This document shows, in pieces, positions 5,299 through 11,730 of a stretch of DNA of 28,386 bases. This DNA is from a virus, in the IMG/VR virus record IMGVR_UViG_3300025083_000162, positions 1-28,386 of that record. One strand, given 5' to 3'. The notes below the pieces were generated by a model, which did not search any database, was not told the origin of the DNA, and saw nothing but the letters and a program-made list of their open reading frames with translations. The first letter of the stretch is position 1, and each line of letters begins with the position of its first letter. Made by a program: the position numbers and the translations under genes.

Positions 5299-5583
5299 TT
5301 AATCCTTTGTCGCTATTTCACCGCCGAGTGCTGTGTACCCGGCCTTATCCACCCACGAGTCTTCATGGGTAACGTCAGTTAGAAGCCGACACGTTTTGAG
5401 CCAGTCCATCATCAGTGCGACGTGTTCCGGTGTCAGCGTACCGTGTGTGTCGTAAGCTCTTTGAACGATGTGATTCCAGCCCGTGGCAATTGCGATATGG
5501 TTATCCTTAGCGTCTCCATATTGCTTAGCTCTATCACCGGTGATCAGATTCAATGCTTTATCGAGGATATCTTCCCGCGTCAT
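5299..5583 (-). CDS. DUF6378-like phage protein
   Basis: This 94-residue protein has the motif string DRAKQYGDAKDNH (17-29), LTPEHVALMMDWLKTCRLL near residues 50-68, and HEDSWVDKAGYTALGGEI. I recall this pattern from the phage family labelled DUF6378, whose members often lie beside replication or nucleotide-metabolism genes. The family's biochemical role is not established to my knowledge. The His/Asp/Glu-rich helices recall MazG-like or HD-like all-alpha folds, but this is only a resemblance. The ATG overlaps the helicase stop (ATGA) and the polymerase gene follows immediately. Confidence 0.75.
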   Translation of the reverse strand: MTREDILDKALNLITGDRAKQYGDAKDNHIAIATGWNHIVQRAYDTHGTLTPEHVALMMDWLKTCRLLTDVTHEDSWVDKAGYTALGGEIATKD

Positions 5584-7094
5584 AGATAGTAGCTCCGTGT
5601 AACGTCTTCAGGTTCAACAATATAAAGTTTATTTCTAGTCCGAGTTATCCCGACATAAAACACTCTATGGATGTCATCCGGATTAATGTTCATGTCGTCG
5701 TCTGCCGCTGGGCTGAGGTCCGTGAACAATACAACATTGTCAGCTTCCCCGCCTTTTGACCCGTGGATCGTGGATGTTGAAATGCGGGGCACCCCATTAA
5801 ACTTCTCGCCACGACGCAGCAGCGCCGTGATGTAAGCTCTCTCGCTTTCTGGGATTTTGTCAAGGGCTTCACTCCAGATCATATCCACAGTTGCAAGCAA
5901 TCCGTGTTCTGTTTGCAGGGTTTCTAGGTTAACCAAATCTTCATCGGCTAGGGCGCTCAGCTTTTTAAACCCTCGTCGTACCCGGTCCTTAGTTGACATG
6001 TAGCCGTATATCTTTCGGGCTGTTTCGCCCGTAACAGAGAAACCTTTTCGCAACTGTTCCCATCCGTTAACAGCGTTGCTGATGCCTTCGCTAATGGACC
6101 GTGTGCCGCGATGCGTGAACAGGTATCCCGAGGACTTCAAGTCTCGTGCTACGGATTGCAGGTGATATGCGGCCTGAGACAGTATAAGCCACGACCCCTG
6201 TGTCATGTCTAAGCTGGATACTGTATTTATCCGCGCCACGTTACCTTGTTCTGTCCGAGGTTCGTACCGTTTCGGGAACCGTCGATTAATTCTCTTCACC
6301 ACGTTTTCTGCAAGTTTGTGAACTTCTCCGGGAACGCGGTAGGATTGGCTGAGTGTTTCGGAACCGCCTGGCAGGTTGATGAACTCGTCTACATCGGCAC
6401 CGGCCCACCGATAGATAGCTTGGTCATCATCACCTGCGACATACATCTTCTGACTTTTCTGATCTAGTATATGAGCTATGTCCCATTGCATAGGACACAG
6501 GTCTTGCGCTTCGTCTAGGAAGGTAAGCTCGAACTGGGGACAGCATGTTTCGGATTGTTCTACGAACGCAGCGAGCATGTCGGTAAAGTCGTACAGGTTC
6601 ATCTTCTTCTTGTACTCAGTCAGGCACCTGTCCACATAGCTTACAATGTTCCAGTCAACGTCTAGGTTACTTATGTTGTACTGTTCCCGCAGGTTCACCT
6701 TCCGTAACCGCGCTAAATTGATCAGGGCTAGGATAGGATCATTAGAGCTGGAAGCAGAAACAATGTCGTTGTCGTCAGACACCTTAGACGAGCCTAAGCG
6801 AACACCGATAGCGTCCCCCAGCTCTCGGTAGCTTTCCTCTTGCATGATCTGGCTGGGTTGGATGTCCGTCATGGTCAGCGCCAAGCTATGCAGTGTTCGA
6901 AAGTACACCAGATCCTTTTTGGGATCTAAGTTGAACCGCTCAGCGGCTCGCTCTTTTGCTTCATTTGCCGCTTTCCGCGTAAACGCAAAAAAGGCTATCC
7001 GCTCCGGAGCAACTCCAGAAGACAGCGCATTGTCTACCATATTCAAAAGCGTCGTAGTTTTCCCCGTTCCGGGGGGACCAAATATTCTAAACAC
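5580..7094 (-). CDS. UvrD/Rep-type superfamily 1 helicase
   Basis: This 504-residue ATP-dependent 3'-5' type helicase has motif I GPPGTGKTT (6-14), motif Ia AFFAFTRKAA (35-44), motif II LDEAQD (193-198), motif III AGDDDQAIYRWAGA (220-233), motif IV QSYRVP (250-255), motif V STIHGSKGGE (441-450) and motif VI VFYVGITRTRNK (478-489). It is shorter than cellular UvrD (about 720) and begins right at the Walker A strand, so the N-terminal Q-motif is missing or reduced. The start is GTG 7094 and overlaps the stop of the sigma-4-like gene by 8 bases; GGGAGG lies just upstream. With PolA and primase it is the likely fork or repair helicase of the phage. Confidence 0.93.
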   Translation of the reverse strand: MFRIFGPPGTGKTTTLLNMVDNALSSGVAPERIAFFAFTRKAANEAKERAAERFNLDPKKDLVYFRTLHSLALTMTDIQPSQIMQEESYRELGDAIGVRLGSSKVSDDNDIVSASSSNDPILALINLARLRKVNLREQYNISNLDVDWNIVSYVDRCLTEYKKKMNLYDFTDMLAAFVEQSETCCPQFELTFLDEAQDLCPMQWDIAHILDQKSQKMYVAGDDDQAIYRWAGADVDEFINLPGGSETLSQSYRVPGEVHKLAENVVKRINRRFPKRYEPRTEQGNVARINTVSSLDMTQGSWLILSQAAYHLQSVARDLKSSGYLFTHRGTRSISEGISNAVNGWEQLRKGFSVTGETARKIYGYMSTKDRVRRGFKKLSALADEDLVNLETLQTEHGLLATVDMIWSEALDKIPESERAYITALLRRGEKFNGVPRISTSTIHGSKGGEADNVVLFTDLSPAADDDMNINPDDIHRVFYVGITRTRNKLYIVEPEDVTRSYYL

Positions 7095-7236
7095 CCTCCC
7101 GTATCCTTTCTATTATCTGCCGAACACGTTCCCTCGAAATATTAAATCGTTTACCAATGGCACTAAGCGTCATCCATTCGCTAGAATACAGGCGATAAAT
7201 TTCGGCGTTGCGCTTGGCATATTCCTCCTTTGTCAA
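7087..7236 (-). CDS. Sigma-70 region 4-like helix-turn-helix protein, 49 aa
   Basis: The frame starts with TTG at 7236 and ends TAG at 7087. The protein begins MTKEEYAKRNAEIYRLY, and residues 24-47 read LSAIGKRFNISRERVRQIIE and RIRE. This closely resembles sigma region 4.2 (typical E-I-G-x-x-x-x-V-S-R-E-R-V-R-Q-I), the part that reads the -35 element and contacts the RNA polymerase beta flap. No other sigma region is present. The TTG overlaps the primase stop (TTGA) with GGAG 8 bases upstream, and the end overlaps the helicase start, so the gene sits tightly in the replication operon. It could be a transcription modulator, an anti-sigma decoy, or simply an HTH DNA-binding protein. Confidence 0.75.
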   Translation of the reverse strand: MTKEEYAKRNAEIYRLYSSEWMTLSAIGKRFNISRERVRQIIERIREGV

Positions 7237-8768
7237 AACGGAGGCTCCGAACCAAAGGTTGGCGAACGAACATCCACGTCCGTGTTGTCAAAAGCAGGTA
7301 TCTGCCACACTCGGACAGATCTCGATTTGATTTTGATTACAGTACTTTCACCATTAATATCCCGTAAACGCTGGGCTATCTTGTGCATCTTGTACTCAAA
7401 AAACTTGTTTTTCTTCAGGAAAGCTTCGAAGTCTTTCAGACGGAAATAGGTCAGCGAGCTTTCTTCGTCGGTCCAAGGCTTACGTAAAAGTATCTCTTCC
7501 TTGTCCTGGGCCTGCTGCAAGTGTCGGCAGAACTCTTCCAAGTAGTCATAGAACTGGCCGCTGATAGAAGCATCTTGAGCAACTTCGATGATAGAGCTTT
7601 CATTGTCCTTCATCTCGTTCATTAGGGTGCTGATACGCCCCTCCCATTGCACTTTTGCAACGGAACGCGGCATGAAGTTCAACTGCTCCATACAAGCCTT
7701 TTGGAACGTGGGCTGATTAAGAAGAGCCTCGGTGTCTAGCTCTAAGGGTTCCCCATTCACGTCCATAAACCAAACAGGCGGCGTACTTGCATACTTCCTT
7801 AGATTAGCAATTGTTGCGCCTTGGACAGCAGATCCCACTCCGAACTTTCGGGTTCGGCACAAATCTTTGTTACAATGAGAATTAATTGGAGCGTCAGAAC
7901 ATTTATAGGCATACTCTTTCCTCTCTAGCTGTTTTGCCACCGCATTGACTTCAGACAAGGGCAGGGGCGGATCTACGTACTGCATGTTGTACGTTAATAT
8001 CTCTGATTCCCAACTATCAGGGAAAGCCTTCCGTAAGTAAACACCGATGTTAAACAAGCCATTGTTTCGGCCCCCTTCGCTGACACCATTCTTACAGAGA
8101 ATTTGTAAGCACGGTGGTCCGTCGGCCATGATCTGCGTTTCTTGAGATTGCTGAACAACCTGTAGCTTTATGACCTGCTCTTTAGTTTGGGCGTAGGTTT
8201 CATGAAGCTGAATAAATTCTTCTAGTGTTGCGGAAGTGCCATCGTCTAAGAAGGCGTATCTAAGCCCTTCCTCCGCGTTATAATACGGCAGGTTCAAAAA
8301 GTTACCCACGTCTCCCCTGTCGAGGTGCAGGACAACTTGTTTTGGAAATATCTCGCTCTCACCATAGCCCAGGGCAGCAGCCATACACTGAAGCGCCTTC
8401 TGCACATCCTTTGCTGCGACCCATTCCGTACTAAAAAGGAAAAGGTGTGCGCCACCTGACTTTGACCGGCAGACGACTAAGGGTAGGTCAAGTTTTCTAA
8501 TTTTGGCGACCAGCGCCCCGTGATCTAGCGGGTACTGATCGACGTCAATGCAACCCCACTTACACGCATTATCTTCGTTAATAGGAATGATGCCAAGGCC
8601 GTTACCTGTTCCAGACAGGTGCCGTTCCCATAGTTCCGTGGTCCGTGGTTCGCGTAGGATGCCAGCTTTGCCGGTGCTCTTACCGGAAGATGTTTGGCTC
8701 TCTATCCGAAAGTAGCCGTAAGCTTGTTGCAGCCCGTCAAAGATAGATTGAAACTTTTGTACTGACAT
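7233..8768 (-). CDS. Archaeo-eukaryotic-type primase (primase-polymerase)
   Basis: This is a protein of about 511 residues. The N-terminal AEP catalytic core has the metal-binding C-I-D-V-D (about residues 73-77), SKSGGAHLFLF (about 102-112) and GNFLNLPYYN (about 155-164). This arrangement is like the TOTE-type AEP primases of phages. Next comes a helical PriCT-like region with GGRNNGLF, then a cysteine group (C220, C225, C290, C299, C304) suited to zinc or an Fe-S cluster. The C-terminus is about 190 residues of unknown helical sequence ending SEPPF. An in-frame GTG at 8780 is possible, but the ATG at 8768 is preferred because GGAGAG lies between them at proper spacing. The TGA overlaps the TTG of the sigma-4-like gene. 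Confidence 0.88.
   Translation of the reverse strand: MSVQKFQSIFDGLQQAYGYFRIESQTSSGKSTGKAGILREPRTTELWERHLSGTGNGLGIIPINEDNACKWGCIDVDQYPLDHGALVAKIRKLDLPLVVCRSKSGGAHLFLFSTEWVAAKDVQKALQCMAAALGYGESEIFPKQVVLHLDRGDVGNFLNLPYYNAEEGLRYAFLDDGTSATLEEFIQLHETYAQTKEQVIKLQVVQQSQETQIMADGPPCLQILCKNGVSEGGRNNGLFNIGVYLRKAFPDSWESEILTYNMQYVDPPLPLSEVNAVAKQLERKEYAYKCSDAPINSHCNKDLCRTRKFGVGSAVQGATIANLRKYASTPPVWFMDVNGEPLELDTEALLNQPTFQKACMEQLNFMPRSVAKVQWEGRISTLMNEMKDNESSIIEVAQDASISGQFYDYLEEFCRHLQQAQDKEEILLRKPWTDEESSLTYFRLKDFEAFLKKNKFFEYKMHKIAQRLRDINGESTVIKIKSRSVRVWQIPAFDNTDVDVRSPTFGSEPPF
7234..7248 (-). promoter_or_regulatory. Shine-Dalgarno and TTG start, GGAGCCTCCGTTTTG
   Basis: On the - strand GGAG lies 8 bases before the TTG at 7236, inside the last codons of the primase gene (E-P-P-F-stop). 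It matches the block at 550-564 on the + strand in all but one base. It fixes the start of the 49-residue sigma-4-like gene and implies coupled translation. Confidence 0.65.
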
Positions 8769-8780
8769 TTTTCTCTCCAC

Positions 8781-8810
8781 AAAAAAGTATGGTGGGGGTC
8801 TCCCCCCACC
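8781..8810 (-). terminator. Intrinsic terminator or attenuator between SSB-like and primase genes
   Basis: On the - strand GGTGGGGG-GAGA-CCCCCACC forms an 8-bp GC-rich hairpin, followed after ATAC by six T. It lies within the operon, between the ssDNA-binding protein gene and the primase gene. Leaky termination here would yield more ssDNA-binding protein than primase and helicase. The 4-base gap before the T-run makes it weaker than the site at 3331-3359. Confidence 0.65.
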
Positions 8811-8822
8811 AAAAAGGTTGGC

Positions 8823-9605
8823 TTAAAACGGAATGTCCGAGTTGTCGGAGGAGGAGTTTTCCTCATTGGCGTGTTTCACCACGACGTCTCCGGCGGAGAT
8901 GCTACTCGCAAACTCCTTGGCGCGTTTGTACATAAACGCCTCAGACACCGGACCGTCGCAAGCCATTTCCCAGCCGTGCCAGCTACCTTTAGAGTTTTCC
9001 TCAGACACCGTTTTGAGGTGATAAACGTGAGAAAAACGAGGTGGCGTGAACGGCCCGTTTTTACCTTGCATGGTCCGAGATGCGATGATCGAGTTCCACT
9101 TACGCGACTTTTTCAACTGAGTTGACTTAAGCGCAATAAGGGCTGTTTCGAACGTCCCATCTTCCTTCAGCAGCAGCACGTAATGCTGATGCGTCTCCTC
9201 AATATAATCACCGCTTCCGTCCATAACGTATTCTTTGTTATCGTCAGGAGACCGTTCAGTTTTTGGGCGAGCCTCACCGGCGTCGTAAATTTGCACAGGT
9301 GCGCCTGAACCAACACCACGAGGTGCCCACTGAATGAACCGGCGTTGATAAGCGCAAGGCACAACACGAATACCGTCTTTGCCTTTATACACTTCACCGG
9401 TCACGGTGTTATAAATGTCGCCCTTGCGAGCGACTTCGTTTGTGTCCAACACCGGGTCGTTTCCGGAGAGGACTTTGAGGAAGGGTAACGCTAGATCGTC
9501 TTGATCTAGATTCTCCATGCCGATGCCGGCATCCTCTTCAAACATGGAAGGGTCGAAAGCAGCTACTTCTGCTTTCTTGGTTTTTGCAACTTCTTGTTGA
9601 GCCAT
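8823..9605 (-). CDS. Probable single-stranded DNA-binding protein
   Basis: This 260-residue protein starts with a low-complexity charged N-terminus and DDLALPFLKVLSGNDPVLD, a pattern seen in phage proteins annotated as ssDNA-binding or recombination-associated. The central part is beta-rich with aromatic and basic residues (RFIQWAPRGVGSG, HQHYVLLLKEDG, PPRFSHVYHLKT). The C-terminus is a Ser/Asp/Asn linker ending SDIPF, which closely copies the acidic D-x-I-P-F tail by which bacterial SSB recruits partners. It lies between a coiled-coil gene and the primase gene, as expected for a replisome SSB. I do not see a canonical OB-fold signature, so the assignment rests on tail and context. Confidence 0.65.
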   Translation of the reverse strand: MAQQEVAKTKKAEVAAFDPSMFEEDAGIGMENLDQDDLALPFLKVLSGNDPVLDTNEVARKGDIYNTVTGEVYKGKDGIRVVPCAYQRRFIQWAPRGVGSGAPVQIYDAGEARPKTERSPDDNKEYVMDGSGDYIEETHQHYVLLLKEDGTFETALIALKSTQLKKSRKWNSIIASRTMQGKNGPFTPPRFSHVYHLKTVSEENSKGSWHGWEMACDGPVSEAFMYKRAKEFASSISAGDVVVKHANEENSSSDNSDIPF

Positions 9606-9606
9606 A

Positions 9607-10188
9607 TTACTTACCTTTCTTGATTACAGCTTTTTGTCCGACCCAAGCGCCGAACAATTCCATTGGAAATTCCTCTCCAAGCTCCACACGCTCTTTGACA
9701 AAAGCGCGAAGTGTCATGGGGTGGACTTCCGTTTTTTGTTGGACGTCGAAACCATTGCTTTCCGCTATTTCGCGGAACTCTTTGGCCTCAGTGTCCTCAC
9801 CTCTTCCGAACTGAGTGAAAACGGTGTTTTTGATGATGTCATCATAACCGTTGTCGCGAAGCCACCCGAAGGCGGTTTCTCGGTTCTTGACTAGGATCGA
9901 AGCCCCGTAGGTTTGCTTAATGTCTACGGTTGAACCATCGTCTAAGGTGAAGCTGGAAACTCCAACTTCGGCAAGCATTCCCGGCATATCTTCGTCGGTC
10001 AGTTTTACCAAAGCTTTTTTCGCGTCCTTCAGCTCACGCTCAAGGTGCTCAACAGTTTCTTCCTTTTGTCGGATCTCTCTAGCGAGAGCAGCTATCGAGG
10101 AAAGACCGGACTGGTCTAGCTTTTCAAGAGAGGAAGCACTGTGCTCCTCAAAGTCCTCTTCCATTTCAAAAATGAGGTTGTTTGTCAT
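9607..10188 (-). CDS. Coiled-coil phage protein of the replication module
   Basis: This protein of about 193 residues starts MTNNLIFEMEEDFEEH. A coiled coil follows at roughly residues 35-70 (LAREIRQKEETVEHLERELK), then a C-terminal domain with VGVSSFTLDDGSTVDIKQTY, FGWLRDNGYDDIIKNTV, FGRGEDTEAKE and VHPMTLRAFVKERVE. It resembles a widespread phage family of unknown function near SSB and recombination genes; I cannot name it safely. ATG 10188 is preferred over the in-frame ATG at 10248, because AAAGGAAA lies just upstream and the longer form would run into the divergent promoter region. It is the first gene of the leftward replication operon and is 1 base from the SSB-like gene. Confidence 0.7.
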   Translation of the reverse strand: MTNNLIFEMEEDFEEHSASSLEKLDQSGLSSIAALAREIRQKEETVEHLERELKDAKKALVKLTDEDMPGMLAEVGVSSFTLDDGSTVDIKQTYGASILVKNRETAFGWLRDNGYDDIIKNTVFTQFGRGEDTEAKEFREIAESNGFDVQQKTEVHPMTLRAFVKERVELGEEFPMELFGAWVGQKAVIKKGK

Positions 10189-10281
10189 TAGTTTCCTTTC
10201 GTTGTTAAAGGCATTGTTAAGCCTTGACAAAAGTAGATATAATCCCATACAACGAGAAGGTCAATCCTTTCGGAGAAAATA
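10189..10281. promoter_or_regulatory. Divergent control region: replication operon / SNF2 gene
   Basis: These 93 bases separate the leftward replication operon from the rightward SNF2 gene. On the + strand TTGTTA (10214-10219) and a perfect TATAAT (10238-10243) are 18 bases apart, a fair sigma-70 promoter. A TTGACA at 10224-10229 is too close to that TATAAT. Two TTGTTAA copies (10202-10208 and 10214-10220), and an AAGGC/GCCTT inverted pair around 10208-10225, are possible regulator sites. CGGAG lies 6 bases before the SNF2 ATG. No convincing - strand promoter was found, although one is expected. Confidence 0.5.
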
Positions 10282-11730
10282 ATGAAAGATTTTGTTTTTA
10301 AAACGCAGCCGTACGATCACCAGATGAAAGCCCTCAAAGATTCGTGGGCCGCGATCTATTACGCGCTGTTCATGGAAATGGGTACGGGAAAGACTAAGGT
10401 CGCCATTGATACAATCGGCATCTTGTATGAGCAGGGTAAGATAGACACGGTGTTAGTTATTGCACCGAAGGGGGTATACGACAACTGGGTCAAGGGGGAA
10501 ATCCCCACGCACTTGCCCGACCGCATTAAAAGAAAAGTTTATCGGTGGGTTCCTGCTCAAACAAACAAAAACAGGGCAGACCTGGACGAAATCACAGATC
10601 AACCGTTTGACGGTCTTAAGATATTTGTGATGAATGTCGAAGCCTTTTCCACGAGCCGTGGGGCGCAGGCCGCGATGGACTTCTTGAGTTTCAATCCAGA
10701 CAATATAGTTATCGTGGACGAAAGCACCACAATTAAGAACCGTACGGCGAAGCGCACAAAGAACATCGTCAAGCTAAAAGCACTGAGCAAGTACAGGCGT
10801 ATACTCACCGGCTCTCCTGTAACAAAGTCTCCGATGGACCTGTTTAGCCAATGCGCCTTCCTCGAAGCCAAAGCGTTAGGGCTAAAAAGTTTTTTTGCTT
10901 TTCAGAGCAGGTATGCAGTAATGCATGTCCAGCGAATGGGGCATCGTTCGTTCAACAAGATCACGGGCTACCGGCGATTAGATGAGCTAACGGAAAAGCT
11001 AGATAAGTTTAGCAACCGTATCCTGAAACAAGACTGTTTGGACTTGCCCGAGAAAGTTTACATCAAACGGGATGTCGCAATGACGGAGGAACAGAACCGG
11101 CTGTATCTTCAGATGAAGAAAATGGCCTTGGCTAAGCTCGACAACGGGGAGCTTTCTACTACGGCCAGTGTTTTGACGCAGATCATGCGAATGCAGCAAA
11201 TATGCTGCGGTTTTATTCAGCCCGATGAGGGCGAAATACAGCCTATCAAAAATAACCGTATGTCTCACCTTTTGGAGGTTGTTGAGGAGACGCAGGGTAA
11301 GTGTATCATTTGGGCAACATATACCCACGACATCAAAAACATCGCAGCCAACTTAGCCAAAGTATATGGCGAGGAAACGGTGGCGACCTATTATGGTGCT
11401 ACACCGCAGGACGAGCGTCAAGAAATAGTTAACCAGATGCAAGACCCAGAAAACCCCATGAGGTTTTTTGTTGGGCAAGCCCGTACCGGTGGATACGGAA
11501 TCACCCTCACACAGGCAAACACTGTTATCTATTACAGCAACAGCTACGATCTTGAGATCAGGCTACAGTCCGAGGACCGCGCTCACCGAATCGGGCAGAA
11601 GAACAACGTAACTTATGTAGACCTGGTTTGCCCCAACACTATCGATGAAAAGATACTAAAGGCTTTGAGAGACAAAAGCGACATAGCTGGGAAAGTGCTA
11701 GGCGAGGAAGCCCGAGACTGGTTGTCTTAA
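10282..11730 (+). CDS. SNF2-type superfamily 2 DNA helicase/translocase
   Basis: This 482-residue ATPase has motif I MEMGTGKTK (31-39), motif Ia LVIAPKGVYDNW, motif II V-D-E-S (145-148, in place of DEAH), motif III LTGSP (175-179), motif V QARTGGYGITLTQA (399-412) and motif VI QSEDRAHRIGQ (429-439). The Q-x-x-D-R-A-H-R-I-G-Q box is diagnostic for SNF2/Rad54-type proteins, which move on double-stranded DNA and usually remodel protein-DNA complexes. No extra nuclease or bromodomain-type module is attached. It is the only + strand gene between the replication and virion blocks. Its TAA overlaps the opposing virion gene's TAA. Confidence 0.95.
   Translation: MKDFVFKTQPYDHQMKALKDSWAAIYYALFMEMGTGKTKVAIDTIGILYEQGKIDTVLVIAPKGVYDNWVKGEIPTHLPDRIKRKVYRWVPAQTNKNRADLDEITDQPFDGLKIFVMNVEAFSTSRGAQAAMDFLSFNPDNIVIVDESTTIKNRTAKRTKNIVKLKALSKYRRILTGSPVTKSPMDLFSQCAFLEAKALGLKSFFAFQSRYAVMHVQRMGHRSFNKITGYRRLDELTEKLDKFSNRILKQDCLDLPEKVYIKRDVAMTEEQNRLYLQMKKMALAKLDNGELSTTASVLTQIMRMQQICCGFIQPDEGEIQPIKNNRMSHLLEVVEETQGKCIIWATYTHDIKNIAANLAKVYGEETVATYYGATPQDERQEIVNQMQDPENPMRFFVGQARTGGYGITLTQANTVIYYSNSYDLEIRLQSEDRAHRIGQKNNVTYVDLVCPNTIDEKILKALRDKSDIAGKVLGEEARDWLS

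Noticed and set aside
7170-7220. 16-codon - strand frame starting at an ATG after a perfect AAGGAGGA, inside the sigma-4-like gene
   Set aside because: The frame is very short and its product has no features. The overlapping 49-codon frame gives a clear sigma-4-like protein. The strong Shine-Dalgarno look-alike is partly explained by Lys-Glu-Glu codons.
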